Shown here piece after piece: positions 28,608 through 38,486 of a DNA stretch of 38,965 bases. A program made the translations under genes and the position numbers. A model generated the notes under the pieces. The model worked only from the letters and a program-made list of their open reading frames with translations. It made no database searches and was not told where the DNA came from. This stretch comes from Betaproteobacteria bacterium (lineage in GTDB: Bacteria; Pseudomonadota; Gammaproteobacteria; Burkholderiales; Rhodocyclaceae). The stretch lies in contig WREK01000005.1 in assembly GCA_009779355.1 (NCBI GenBank), forward strand, positions 1 to 38,965. The letters run 5' to 3'. Positions within the stretch are counted from its first letter, which is position 1. The number at the start of each line of letters is the position of its first letter.

Positions 28608-30575
28608 TTAAGCCAGGGCAGCCAGAAGCGAGACGTTCTCTTCGGTTATGACCACCGCAGAATCCAGGGCACACCGGATGCCGCCCTGCAACTCTGTGAG
28701 TTCCCTGATCAGCGTTTCGGTTGATATTTCGGTCTGTTTTAATTCTTCGACCCGGTTTTCGAGGGTATCTGTCGCCTGATGGATGCGCCGGACGCTCTCC
28801 AACCGGCGTTTGAGTTGCAACTGGTATTCCCGTACCTGGATTTCGAGTGGAGCCATTACTGCCCGCAGCCATTGGTCGACATCGCGGTTGACGGATTCGA
28901 AAATGCGATGCACCTGAACCGCAGCCGTCTCGAAAAACTTCTTCATCAGAACGCGTTTCTCAGTCGTTACCAGCATCAGAGGGGAGCCAAGATGGCGATG
29001 GCAAACGCTTTCCAGATGGTTAAGTTCCGCCTCGCAACGGCGCATCGAGAATTTTTCCGGCGGGGTGAGCCTGAGTCCGTGTTCAACGCTGAAACGTTTG
29101 TACATGGCGTCGAGCATCCGATAGATCTCAGAGATGTCCGCCTCGGCCTTGCTGAGATGGGTGCGCATGCGCTGGAAGAAATCCTTCATCGCTTCGCGCA
29201 ATCCCAGCGAAAAGCGCGATTCAAGCATTGTGTCGCGCGTCTTGCGGGTTTCGGTGCGTAGGGTGTCCATCCCCAGGTGCGAAAGCAACTGGTTGGAGAG
29301 TCCAGTGAAGACCGAGCGTACGGCGTAGTATTTTTTGAGGCCCTGCTCGAATTCGTCCTTCTCGACGCGGATTTTGTACATCATGTATTCGACGACGCCG
29401 CGATTCTTGCCGTGCAGGCTGTCCAGCTCCTGAAGTTGTCCTTTTACCCCGGTGAGCCGTGCCTGCAGCAGCACTTCGGCCTGATGGATCAGGTCGCGGG
29501 TTTCTCCCAGGGTGTTGTCGCGGATGATTTCCTGCTTGGAAGGGAGCAAATCTTCTGACAGTACCCGTTCCAGGGCAGCCAGACGGCTTTTCCCGAACAG
29601 GTTCTTGTCTTGGTTGACGCGGGCTACCAGTCCTTTTTGCGCCGAAACCGGGAAAACCGAACCCGCGCTGATTTCGAGTGTTTCACTGACCGACTTCACC
29701 TGCCGTTCGAGTTCAGCATTGATGCTGGCTTCGTCGCGCAGGCCGTCCCAGAGTCCATCGATCTTGTTGAGAACGACCAGGCGCCCCTTTTCCCGTGCGC
29801 CGGTGCTGACGAAATCACGCCATACCGTCATGTCGCTCAGAGTGACGCCTGTATCGGCGGCGAGGATGAACAGCACGGCGTGGGCATTTGGCAGCAACGA
29901 AAGCGTCAGTTCAGGCTCTGCACCGATTGCGTTGAGCCCTGGCGTGTCGAGCACCACCAGCCCCTGTTCAAGCAGCGGGTGCGGAAACTGGATCACAGCA
30001 TGGCGCCATTTTGGCACTTCGACCAGATTGTCGGCCCCGGGTTTGAGTCCCGCTTCGCCACTCGGGTCGATCTTGAAGCCCAGATCCTGCGCTTGTTCTT
30101 CCGTCACCCTGTTTACGTCGCCTACTCGTGCCAATGTAGCCTGGAGCTTGGCGGGCGATCCGGTGTCAAGCGGTTCCACCACCCAACATTCCGGCAGCAG
30201 CTTGAGTTCGCTCACCGGCTCTGCGCGGACGCGCGTTTCGATTGGCAGCAGGCGCAATTCCGGCGTGGAATCCGGTGTCCATTGCAATTCCGTGGGGCAC
30301 ATCGTCGTACGTCCGGCGCTCGAAGGCAGGATGCGTCCACCGTGTTCAGCGAAAAAAATCGCGTTAATCAATTCGGATTTGCCGCGCGAAAACTCGGCAA
30401 CGAACGCGACCGTCAACTTATCGGCGCGCAGGCGTTCGATCAGGTATTGCAGGCGCTGATCGGCTTGAGCATCGCAGACGTCGTTGTTGTTCAACCAGTT
30501 ACGTAATCTCAGCACAGCATCGATTGTCTCGTTGCGCCAACGACTATAAGCTGAAAACTTTTCGGCCAGAGTCAT
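28608..30575 (-). CDS. Bacterial dynamin-like GTPase
   Basis: G1 AEFSRGKSELINAIF, G3 VVLDTPGLNAIG, G4 VLNKIDGLWD, long helical C-terminal region; ATG at 30575. Confidence 0.8.
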   Translation of the reverse strand: MTLAEKFSAYSRWRNETIDAVLRLRNWLNNNDVCDAQADQRLQYLIERLRADKLTVAFVAEFSRGKSELINAIFFAEHGGRILPSSAGRTTMCPTELQWTPDSTPELRLLPIETRVRAEPVSELKLLPECWVVEPLDTGSPAKLQATLARVGDVNRVTEEQAQDLGFKIDPSGEAGLKPGADNLVEVPKWRHAVIQFPHPLLEQGLVVLDTPGLNAIGAEPELTLSLLPNAHAVLFILAADTGVTLSDMTVWRDFVSTGAREKGRLVVLNKIDGLWDGLRDEASINAELERQVKSVSETLEISAGSVFPVSAQKGLVARVNQDKNLFGKSRLAALERVLSEDLLPSKQEIIRDNTLGETRDLIHQAEVLLQARLTGVKGQLQELDSLHGKNRGVVEYMMYKIRVEKDEFEQGLKKYYAVRSVFTGLSNQLLSHLGMDTLRTETRKTRDTMLESRFSLGLREAMKDFFQRMRTHLSKAEADISEIYRMLDAMYKRFSVEHGLRLTPPEKFSMRRCEAELNHLESVCHRHLGSPLMLVTTEKRVLMKKFFETAAVQVHRIFESVNRDVDQWLRAVMAPLEIQVREYQLQLKRRLESVRRIHQATDTLENRVEELKQTEISTETLIRELTELQGGIRCALDSAVVITEENVSLLAALA

Positions 30576-30653
30576 GTCAGTTCGTCCGTCACCCGGCATT
30601 TCCGAATATTCAAGTATAACGTGATTGCAATATACGGGATTAGCACAAATTAC

Positions 30654-30814
30654 GGATGGTCTGAATAAGTCGAGCGGTAAGTGTGCGCTGCGGATCGGGA
30701 TGGGATGCAAGGCGCAAACCACAGCCATAGCCGTCGCTATGGCTGTGGTTTGCAACGCCGCAGACCGCCCGACTCCGCAGATGCACACGGCGCGGCGACT
30801 TGTTCAGACCATCC
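30654..30814. mobile_element. 161-bp palindromic MITE-like element
   Basis: Terminal IR GGATGGTCTGAAtAAGTCG / CGACTTGTTCAGACCATCC and perfect central IR GCAAACCACAGCCATAGC-CGTC-GCTATGGCTGTGGTTTGC share the same centre (~30734). Confidence 0.75.
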
Positions 30815-31117
30815 TTAACGCTATCGTATGGCATATGTCGGGCCTCGATTCCCGCGATGAGTGGTAGGGTGAATCGAGGTGTGCGACAAAATCCCAAAAG
30901 TTCTCTTTTGATCATATCGTGGAATCCCCGGCTTTTCGGCCAAGGCGGTTCCAGATCCATCCGTCCGGAACCGATGATGTCCGTGACCCTTCGTTTTCTC
31001 TGCACTTGCCGTTACCCCATCAAAAAACATACCATAACATGTTGGACTTTTCATGTATTGGCTTCGCTATAAACGACGTCCAACTTTTTTCAGTAACCAC
31101 CCGCTGGATTGCCTGCC

Positions 31118-32992
31118 ATGAAGCACCCGCTTGCACGCATCATCATTCTTTTTGGAATCACCCTGGCGTTTTGTCTGCCTGTTTCGTCTGCCTTTGCGGA
31201 AGATCCCGATGAGTTGATCGAATTTAACACGAACACCGACATCAACGCAGACAATCCGGACGGAGATGAAGATGATGACGATGCTAATGACGAGTTCGAC
31301 ATATCCGACGCTGATGCCGCCGATGCTCCCGCCATTGAAAGTCCGGGCGAATTCCCTGCGCAAGAATTGAGTGCAGAAACGCTCCAGGATTTTCTGCTTG
31401 CTGAAATTGCTGCCTCACGTGGTCATTTTCGGGAATCGGCGCAAACCTATATTGCACTCGCACGCAAAACAAGCGACCCACGCATCGCGCATCGCGCCGC
31501 GTACATCGCCTCTCATTCGAAAGATAACAAACTCATCACCGAAGCCGCGCGGCTGTGGATCGAAATCGCCCCTAATTCAAAAGAAGCGCGCCACTTCCTG
31601 GACTATGTCGAACGCGGCTACAGCCCTTCCCTCAACAAACTCCGGGATGCCCTGGCGCAAGGCCTGGCCCAGAATCCCGAAAAACTCGCCCCCAACCTGT
31701 TAGGACTCAACCGCATCCTTTCGAGAGCCGAAAACAAGGATGTGACACGGAGTCTCATTTATCGCGTAACCGAACCTTATCTCACGTACCCCGAAGCCCA
31801 TTTCGCACGCGCCCAGGCGGCTATGGTCGCCAAACGCTCGATGGAGGCGACGGGAGCGCTCGACCGTGCTCTTGAACTGCGTCCCGACTGGCTGCCGGCG
31901 CTGATGCTCAAGACCCATCTTCTGGTCGAAGCCGGCGCGGCGGATCAGGCCAATGTGATGCTCAAAGCTGCGCTGGAACGCGAACCAGGAAACCGTGAAC
32001 TTCGGATTGCCTATGCCCGTAGCCTGGTTGCCGCCAACAAACTCGCCGAAGCGCGCGACGAGTTCAATACTCAGCTTGCCGCCACACCTGATGACCGCGA
32101 CCTGCTCTATGCCGTTGCCATGATTTCCGTCGAGCTCAATGATCCCGCCGCCGAATCGCTATTGAAAAAGGTTCTGGCTTCTGGCCATCCGCAAGCAGAC
32201 ATCATCCGGCTTCAACTCGGAAAGATCGCCATGGAACGGGACGAAAACGCCGCCGCACGAAAATGGTTCGATGCCGTGAGTCCTGGTGGATATACCGCTG
32301 AAGCGCGCATCTACAGCGCCCGGAGCCTGGCAAAGGAAGGCCGTCTCGATCAGGCGCGCAAACTCTTGCGCGAGGCCCCGAATCCCGACATTCAGCGCCG
32401 CTACCTGCTCGCCGAATCCCAACTGCTCATGGAAGGAGGCCGTGTCCGGCAGGCGTTTGATCTCATCGAGAATGCCCTGCGCGAACATCCCGACGACAAT
32501 GACCTGCTCTATGAGTCCGCCATGCTTGCCGAACGCATCGGCATGTACGAGAGCATGGAAGGACGGTTGCGCAAGCTTATTGCCCTGGCTCCCGAACATG
32601 CGCACGCCTACAACGCGCTTGGTTACTCCTTAACTGATCGTGGCCTGCGTCTGGAAGAAGCCGAGGAGTTGATCGCCCGCGCTCTGGAAATTCTTCCCAA
32701 GGATCCGTACATCCTCGACAGCATGGGTTGGGTGCGCTTCAAACGCGGCGACTTCCCCGGCGCGCTGAAATGGATCGAACAAGCCCATACCATCCGTTCC
32801 GACCCCGAAATCGCCGCTCATCTCGGTGAAGTGCTGTGGCGGTTGGATCGTAACGATGAAGCCCGTCGCATCCTTGACGGCGCGCAAGCGGCGCATCCCG
32901 GTAACGAGACTTTGAAAAAAACGATCCACCGCCTGTACCCCGCTCCCAGTAAAAAAGCCCCTGGGAAGAAAACTTCGGGTAAGAAACATTGA
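31118..32992 (+). CDS. Tetratricopeptide repeat protein with signal peptide and acidic linker
   Basis: Signal peptide MKHPLARIIILFGITLAFCLPVSSAFA; Asp/Glu-rich stretch; repeated TPR-type helices e.g. AHAYNALGYSLTDRGLRLEEAEELIARALEILPKDPYILDSMGWVRFKRGDFPGALKWIEQA. Confidence 0.85.
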   Translation: MKHPLARIIILFGITLAFCLPVSSAFAEDPDELIEFNTNTDINADNPDGDEDDDDANDEFDISDADAADAPAIESPGEFPAQELSAETLQDFLLAEIAASRGHFRESAQTYIALARKTSDPRIAHRAAYIASHSKDNKLITEAARLWIEIAPNSKEARHFLDYVERGYSPSLNKLRDALAQGLAQNPEKLAPNLLGLNRILSRAENKDVTRSLIYRVTEPYLTYPEAHFARAQAAMVAKRSMEATGALDRALELRPDWLPALMLKTHLLVEAGAADQANVMLKAALEREPGNRELRIAYARSLVAANKLAEARDEFNTQLAATPDDRDLLYAVAMISVELNDPAAESLLKKVLASGHPQADIIRLQLGKIAMERDENAAARKWFDAVSPGGYTAEARIYSARSLAKEGRLDQARKLLREAPNPDIQRRYLLAESQLLMEGGRVRQAFDLIENALREHPDDNDLLYESAMLAERIGMYESMEGRLRKLIALAPEHAHAYNALGYSLTDRGLRLEEAEELIARALEILPKDPYILDSMGWVRFKRGDFPGALKWIEQAHTIRSDPEIAAHLGEVLWRLDRNDEARRILDGAQAAHPGNETLKKTIHRLYPAPSKKAPGKKTSGKKH

Positions 32993-33612
32993 TCTCTCCG
33001 TTGCTTCGATTCAGGCTTGACCCCACCTGCGCTCTTCGCGTCCGGGTGGCAATCCTCACTGTTGGCATTCTCTCGACAGCCTGCGCCTTCAATCCTGCCG
33101 CGCCGCCGCCTGATCCTGTAGCGCGGCAGACGTTCGATGCCTTTTCGCTTTCGGGCCGCCTTTCCGCCAGCGATGGCAAGCAGTCCGTATCGGGGCGGCT
33201 GGAATGGGAACGTCGCACCGAAACAGATCGCTGGACAGTTTCCAGCCCGCTCGGGCAAATCGTGGCCCAAATCGACTCCGGCCCGGATGGCGCGGAGGTT
33301 TTGTTTGCCAACGGCGAGCGCCGGTACGCTCCGCAAGTCGCCGACCTCATTCCGATATTGCTCCCCGGCGCAGTCGAGGCCGGTTTGCCGCCTGAGCGCC
33401 TGGCTGCCTGGGTGCAGGCCGCGCCACCTGGTGATGCCGAAGTGCGCACGCGCGATGCACGGGGCCGTCCCGCGCGGCTCATCGACAAGGGTTGGATCAT
33501 CGACTACCTCGACTACCGGGACGAGTCCCCCGAAGCCATACCGCGCCTCGTCGACATTTCCCGTGGAGAATTCCGCCTGCGGCTGGTTGTTGACCGTTGG
33601 GAGGCGCCATGA
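32989..33612 (+). CDS. lolB: Outer membrane lipoprotein insertion protein LolB
   Basis: Lipobox LSTAC; FSLSGRLSASDGKQSVSGRLEWERRTETDRWTVSSPLGQIVAQI; followed by ispE; TTG start overlapping the upstream stop. Confidence 0.88.
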   Translation: MISPLLRFRLDPTCALRVRVAILTVGILSTACAFNPAAPPPDPVARQTFDAFSLSGRLSASDGKQSVSGRLEWERRTETDRWTVSSPLGQIVAQIDSGPDGAEVLFANGERRYAPQVADLIPILLPGAVEAGLPPERLAAWVQAAPPGDAEVRTRDARGRPARLIDKGWIIDYLDYRDESPEAIPRLVDISRGEFRLRLVVDRWEAP

Positions 33613-34490
33613 CGCTCTCTCCCAGAATGACGCCGCCGGTTTCGCCTTCACCCGGCTGGCTGAAAGGTTGCCCGGCCCCGGCCAAACTCAACCTTTTCCT
33701 GCATGTCACCGGGCGGCGTACCGATGGCTATCACCTGCTGCAAACCGTGTTACGCCTGCTCGACTGGGGAGATACACTCGATTTCGCCGTGCGGGAAGAT
33801 AGTGAAATTCGCCGCACGAACGCCGTTGCCGATGTGCCGGAAGAAACCGATCTCTGTGTGCGCGCGGCGCGTGCCTTACAGCAGGCCACTGGCTGCCCGC
33901 TTGGCGCCGACATCGCCGTACATAAACGTCTGCCTTTGGGCGGCGGGCTTGGTGGCGGCAGTTCGGATGCCGCCACCACCCTGATGGCGCTCAACCATCT
34001 CTGGAGTACGCGGCTCGGCTTAGTCCGATTGTGTGAAATCGGCCTCAAACTGGGCGCAGACGTACCTTTCTTCCTTTTCGGGCGCGACGCTTTTGCTGAA
34101 GGCATCGGTGAAAACCTGCAACCGGTCACGTTGCCCCCGGCCTGCTATGTCGTGATTGCCCCCGGCGCCAGTGTGCCAACTGTGCAGATCTTCGCTTCGT
34201 CAGACTTGACGCGAAACACGCCCCCGATTAAAATAAACAGCTTTACGTTTGAGCGTACCTGCAACGATTTACAGCCGGTTGCCTGTAAGCTCTTCCCCGA
34301 AGTGGCGGAAGCGCTTTCATGGCTTGGGCAGTTTGCCCCGGCGCGGATGACAGGTTCGGGCGCATGTATTTTTGCCTCTATTGATTCGCCCGAACATGCG
34401 GCGCAAATCGTTCGGCAATGTCCGGCACGCTGGCAAGCATGGCAAGCAGCGGGTCTGGCACGGCATCCGATGCACGGTTTGGAAACGTAA
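33609..34490 (+). CDS. ispE: 4-diphosphocytidyl-2-C-methyl-D-erythritol kinase
   Basis: PAPAKLNLFLHVTGRRTDGYHLLQTVLRLLDW; LPLGGGLGGGSSDAATTLMALN; GADVPFFLFG; MTGSGACIFA. Confidence 0.96.
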   Translation: MTLSPRMTPPVSPSPGWLKGCPAPAKLNLFLHVTGRRTDGYHLLQTVLRLLDWGDTLDFAVREDSEIRRTNAVADVPEETDLCVRAARALQQATGCPLGADIAVHKRLPLGGGLGGGSSDAATTLMALNHLWSTRLGLVRLCEIGLKLGADVPFFLFGRDAFAEGIGENLQPVTLPPACYVVIAPGASVPTVQIFASSDLTRNTPPIKINSFTFERTCNDLQPVACKLFPEVAEALSWLGQFAPARMTGSGACIFASIDSPEHAAQIVRQCPARWQAWQAAGLARHPMHGLET

Positions 34491-34502
34491 ACGGTTTTTA
34501 AA

Positions 34503-34576
34503 TGGGGAGTCGCCAAGTTGGTTAAGGCACCGGATTTTGATTCCGGCATTCGAGGGTTCAAGTCCTTCCTCCCCAG
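34503..34576 (+). tRNA. tRNA-Gln (anticodon TTG)
   Basis: Acceptor TGGGGAG/CTCCCCA; anticodon arm CCGGA-TTTTGAT-TCCGG; T arm GAGGG-TTCAAGT-CCTTC; CCA not encoded (GCCC). Confidence 0.93.
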
Positions 34577-34586
34577 CCCTGTCACG

Positions 34587-34625
34587 ACGGGCAGGCCCCC
34601 AAGGGCCTGCCCGTGGCGCTTTTTG
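34587..34625 (+). terminator. Rho-independent terminator after tRNA-Gln
   Basis: 12-bp perfect stem ACGGGCAGGCCC-CCAA-GGGCCTGCCCGT (34587-34614), then TGGCGCTTTTT. Confidence 0.85.
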
Positions 34626-34669
34626 ACAGCGCAGTTCAATTGCGCTGAATTACCATTGGAGCAGCAGCC

Positions 34670-35623
34670 ATGCCATCCGGCAACCTGATGGTCTTTACCG
34701 GTAACGCTAACCCCAATCTCGCGACAGATGTCGCCCGCCGCCTGGGCATCACGCTCGGCGCGGCAACAGTGGATCGCTTCTCCGATGGTGAAGTACGGGT
34801 CGAACTGCACGTGAACGTGCGCGGCGAAGACGTCTTCATCCTGCAACCAACCTGTGCGCCCACCAATGAAAACCTGATGGAACTGCTGGTGATGGCCGAT
34901 GCCTTCAAACGTGCCTCGGCCCGCCGTATTACTGCTGCCATTCCATACTTTGGCTATGCGCGGCAGGATCGCCGCCCGCGCGGTGCGCGGGTTCCGATTA
35001 CCGCCAAGCTCGTGGCCAATATGCTCCAGGCCGCAGGCGTCAACCGCCTGCTGACGATGGATTTGCACGCCGACCAGATACAGGGTTTTTTCGACATCCC
35101 GGTCGACAACGTCTACGCCTCCCCGGCGCTGCTTGCCGACCTCAAGCAAAAAAATTACGAAAACTTGCTGGTCGTCTCTCCCGATGTCGGCGGCGTGCTG
35201 CGCGCCCGCGCCTTCGCCAAGCGGTTGGAGTGTGACATGGCGATCATCGACAAACGCCGCCCCAAGTCCAACGTGACCGAAGTCATGAACGTCATCGGCG
35301 AAGTCGAAGACCGCACCTGCGTCATCATGGATGACATCGTCGACACCGCAGGAACCCTGTGCAATGCTGCAGATGCCCTCAAGCAACACAGCGCGCGCCA
35401 GGTGTTCGCTTACTGCACCCATGCGGTACTTTCCGGCAACGCGGTCGAGCGCATAAACGAATCCTCGCTCGATGGCCTCGTAGTGACGGACACTATTGCC
35501 CTGCGTGATGACGTGCTTGCCTGCCCGCTCATCCGCCAGGTTCCAGTCGCTACCATCCTTGCCGACACCATGTTGCGCATCAGCAATGAGGAGTCCGTTT
35601 CCTCCCTCTTTGCCGAAGGATGA
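34670..35623 (+). CDS. prs: Ribose-phosphate pyrophosphokinase
   Basis: [71 protein letters not shown]. Confidence 0.98.
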   Translation: MPSGNLMVFTGNANPNLATDVARRLGITLGAATVDRFSDGEVRVELHVNVRGEDVFILQPTCAPTNENLMELLVMADAFKRASARRITAAIPYFGYARQDRRPRGARVPITAKLVANMLQAAGVNRLLTMDLHADQIQGFFDIPVDNVYASPALLADLKQKNYENLLVVSPDVGGVLRARAFAKRLECDMAIIDKRRPKSNVTEVMNVIGEVEDRTCVIMDDIVDTAGTLCNAADALKQHSARQVFAYCTHAVLSGNAVERINESSLDGLVVTDTIALRDDVLACPLIRQVPVATILADTMLRISNEESVSSLFAEG

Positions 35624-35636
35624 ACATTTTTTTCAT

Positions 35637-35663
35637 CCCTGCCTGGTCGCGGGCGGGGTTTTT
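35637..35663 (+). terminator. Intrinsic terminator-like hairpin between prs and rplY
   Basis: CCCTGCC (35637-35643) / GGCGGGG (35652-35658) with one G-U pair, followed by TTTTT. Confidence 0.65.
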
Positions 35664-35679
35664 ACAGGAGCCATAAAAC

Positions 35680-36297
35680 ATGAGCATTACCTTCAAGGCC
35701 ACCCGTCGCGAACAGCAGGGATCGAGTGCGAGCCGCCGCCTGCGTCGCGCAGGGCAACTACCTGGCATCATCTATGGGGGCGGCAAAGAAGCTACGCCCA
35801 TCGTCATGAGTCATAATGACATCTTTTACCTGCTCAAAAAAGAAGCCTTCCACTCCACGCTTCTCACGGCAGAAGTCGATGAGGTCAAAGAAACCGTGAT
35901 CCTGCGTGACACACAGTGGCATCCATACAAACCGCAGGTGCTGCACCTCGACTTTCAGCGCATCGATACCGCACAGATCCTTCACATGAAGGTTCCGCTG
36001 CACTTCATCAACGGCGAAACCAGCCCGGCGGTCAAACTTGGCGGCTGCCTCATCGCCCAGGTCATGACCGAACTCGATGTCAAGTGCCTGCCCAAGGATT
36101 TGCCCGAATTCATCGCCGTCGACCTCGCCAATTTCGAACCCGGCCAATCGCTGCACGTCTCGCACCTGAAACTTCCCAAGGGTGTTGAACTTGCACACCA
36201 CACCGATGCCGACCCCGTGGTCGTCAGCGCGCAACAGAGCCGTCTCCACGCGGACGTCGAAGCCGTCGAACAGGACGGTTCCGAGCCTGTAGCTTGA
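35680..36297 (+). CDS. rplY: 50S ribosomal protein L25/general stress protein Ctc
   Basis: FKATRREQQGSSASRRLRRAGQLPGIIYGGGKEATPI; TL5/CTC C-terminal domain. Confidence 0.96.
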   Translation: MSITFKATRREQQGSSASRRLRRAGQLPGIIYGGGKEATPIVMSHNDIFYLLKKEAFHSTLLTAEVDEVKETVILRDTQWHPYKPQVLHLDFQRIDTAQILHMKVPLHFINGETSPAVKLGGCLIAQVMTELDVKCLPKDLPEFIAVDLANFEPGQSLHVSHLKLPKGVELAHHTDADPVVVSAQQSRLHADVEAVEQDGSEPVA

Positions 36298-36319
36298 GGC
36301 CGCATTACCGAGGCACACG

Positions 36320-36979
36320 ATGACGGCGGCGGCCACTGTCCCCCGGCTCATTGTCGGCCTCGGCAACCCTGGCGCTGGATATGCCAAAACCCGGCACAAC
36401 GCCGGGTTTTGGTTTTGCGAGGGCCTGGCCTGTGACCTGGGCGCACATTTTTCGTTTGAGTCCCGCTTCCACGGCTTTGTCGCCTCGGTGCGCGAAGGAT
36501 CCCGCCCTCCGCTGTGGCTGCTCATGCCACAAACCTACATGAACCGCTCCGGGCAGTCCGTTGTCGCGCTAGCCCGTTTCTACCGCATCCTCCCGGACGA
36601 AATCCTCGTCATCCACGACGACCTCGACCTCCCCCCTGGGCAAATGCGGCTTAAACTCGGTGGCGGCTCCGGCGGACACAACGGCCTCAAGGACACCACC
36701 GCCCACCTCGGCGTACCGGATTACTGGCGGTTGCGCATCGGCATCGGCCATCCCGGCGACCGCGACGAAGTCACCAACTACGTACTCAAGCCCCCGCGAC
36801 AGGAAGAACGGGTTTCCATTCTCGAAGCCATCGACCGCGCATTGGCTGCCTGGCCCCTGCTGGCAAACGGCGACTGGGAAAAAGCCGTGCAGCGCCTGAA
36901 TACCCGCCCTAAACCGCCAAAACCGCTGAAACCGCTACCGGAAACACCATCCGGCCCTGCAGACAAGGAAACCCCATGA
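36320..36979 (+). CDS. pth: Peptidyl-tRNA hydrolase
   Basis: [66 protein letters not shown]. Confidence 0.97.
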   Translation: MTAAATVPRLIVGLGNPGAGYAKTRHNAGFWFCEGLACDLGAHFSFESRFHGFVASVREGSRPPLWLLMPQTYMNRSGQSVVALARFYRILPDEILVIHDDLDLPPGQMRLKLGGGSGGHNGLKDTTAHLGVPDYWRLRIGIGHPGDRDEVTNYVLKPPRQEERVSILEAIDRALAAWPLLANGDWEKAVQRLNTRPKPPKPLKPLPETPSGPADKETP

Positions 36980-38067
36980 GTCTCAAATGCGGCATCGTTG
37001 GCCTGCCCAACGTTGGAAAATCCACCCTTTTCAACGCCCTCACCAAGGCAGGCATCGAAGCAGCCAACTATCCGTTCTGTACGATCGAACCCAACGTCGG
37101 CATCGTCGAAGTGCCCGACGCACGGCTCCAGCAACTGGCCAACATCGCCAAACCGCAAAAAACCCTGCCCGCCATCGTCGAATTCGTCGACATCGCGGGA
37201 CTCGTTGCAGGCGCTTCCAAAGGGGAAGGGCTGGGCAACCAGTTCCTCGCCAACATCCGCGAAACTGACGCCATCGTGCACGTCGTCCGTTGCTTTGCCG
37301 ACGACAACATCGTGCACGTTTCCGGCAGCATCGACCCCGTGCGGGACATCGAGATCATCGACACCGAACTCGCGCTGGCCGACCTGTCTACCGTCGACAA
37401 AGCCATCGCACGCGCCAAACGCCCTGCCGGAGCGGGCGACAAAGAAGCCAAGGCAATGCTTGCCGTACTGGAAAAATGCCTTGCCCAACTCGATGCCGGC
37501 GGCGCGGTGCGTACCCTGGCGCTCACCAAGGAAGAACGCATCCTCATCAAGCCACTGTGCCTCATCACCGAAAAACCCGTGCTCTATGCCGCCAACGTGG
37601 CCGAGGACGGATTCATCGACAACCCCCATCTCGACGCCGTGCAACAACGTGCGGCGGCTGAAGGCGCAGAAGTCGTCGCCCTATGCGCCGCCATCGAAGC
37701 AGAGATTGCCGACCTCGACGATGCGGACAAGGCAGACTTTCTCGAATCCATGGGCCTTCACGAACCCGGCCTGGATCGTCTCATCCGTGCCGGCTACAAA
37801 CTCCTCGGCCTGCAAACCTTCTTTACTGCAGGGCCAAAGGAAGTGCGCGCCTGGACCATCCATGTCGGCGACACGGCCCCCCAGGCCGCAGGTGTCATCC
37901 ACACCGATTTCGAGCGCGGCTTCATCCGTGCCCAAACCATCGCCTTCGAGGATTACATTCACTACAAGGGCGAAGCGGGCGCGAAAGAAGCGGGCAAAAT
38001 GCGCGCCGAAGGCAAGGATTACGTGGTGAAGAACGGGGACGTGATGAACTTTTTATTCAACGTTTAG
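36976..38067 (+). CDS. ychF: Redox-regulated ATPase YchF
   Basis: [73 protein letters not shown] overlap with pth. Confidence 0.98.
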   Translation: MSLKCGIVGLPNVGKSTLFNALTKAGIEAANYPFCTIEPNVGIVEVPDARLQQLANIAKPQKTLPAIVEFVDIAGLVAGASKGEGLGNQFLANIRETDAIVHVVRCFADDNIVHVSGSIDPVRDIEIIDTELALADLSTVDKAIARAKRPAGAGDKEAKAMLAVLEKCLAQLDAGGAVRTLALTKEERILIKPLCLITEKPVLYAANVAEDGFIDNPHLDAVQQRAAAEGAEVVALCAAIEAEIADLDDADKADFLESMGLHEPGLDRLIRAGYKLLGLQTFFTAGPKEVRAWTIHVGDTAPQAAGVIHTDFERGFIRAQTIAFEDYIHYKGEAGAKEAGKMRAEGKDYVVKNGDVMNFLFNV

Positions 38068-38078
38068 GGAGGTCTGCC

Positions 38079-38486
38079 ATGAACGCATCCACAATCACTG
38101 TCGAAGAAAACGGCCAGGGCCGCTATCAACAGACGATCCGGGTTGGCGCGCACGAGTTGCTTGCCGACGAACCCGCCGATATGGGCGGCGGCGATGCGGG
38201 GCCGGCCCCTTACGATTTCCTGCTCGCCGCGCTCGGTGCCTGTACTTCGATAACCCTGCGGATGTACGCCGAACGCAAGGCGCTACCGCTGACCAAAATC
38301 AGCGTCGCGTTGCGTCACGAAAAAATCGAGACCGATGGGCAACCTGTCGACCGTATCGAACGCGAAATCACGCTCGAAGGCGAACTGAGCAACGAGCTTC
38401 GCACGCGGATGCTCGAAATCGCCGAAAAATGCCCGGTATACCGCACCCTTTCCGGCCAGATGCAAATAGACAGCGTAGTGCGTTGA
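38079..38486 (+). CDS. OsmC family protein
   Basis: GGGDAGPAPYDFLLAALGACTSITLRMYAERKALPLTKISVALRHEK; EIAEKCPVYRTLSG. Confidence 0.93.
   Translation: MNASTITVEENGQGRYQQTIRVGAHELLADEPADMGGGDAGPAPYDFLLAALGACTSITLRMYAERKALPLTKISVALRHEKIETDGQPVDRIEREITLEGELSNELRTRMLEIAEKCPVYRTLSGQMQIDSVVR

Noticed and set aside
30640-31005. 121-aa minus-strand ORF spanning the palindromic element
   Set aside because: Composition follows the repeat/hairpin DNA (e.g. CGVANHSHSDGYGCGL is the central palindrome translated); treated as an artefact of the element, though its repeated occurrence elsewhere could be checked.
36778-37647. 289-aa minus-strand ORF antisense to pth/ychF
   Set aside because: Shadow ORF; ychF on the plus strand has diagnostic GTPase motifs.
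36998-38029. 343-aa alternative-frame ORF inside ychF
   Set aside because: Ser/Pro/Thr-rich frame-shifted reading of ychF, no independent signal.
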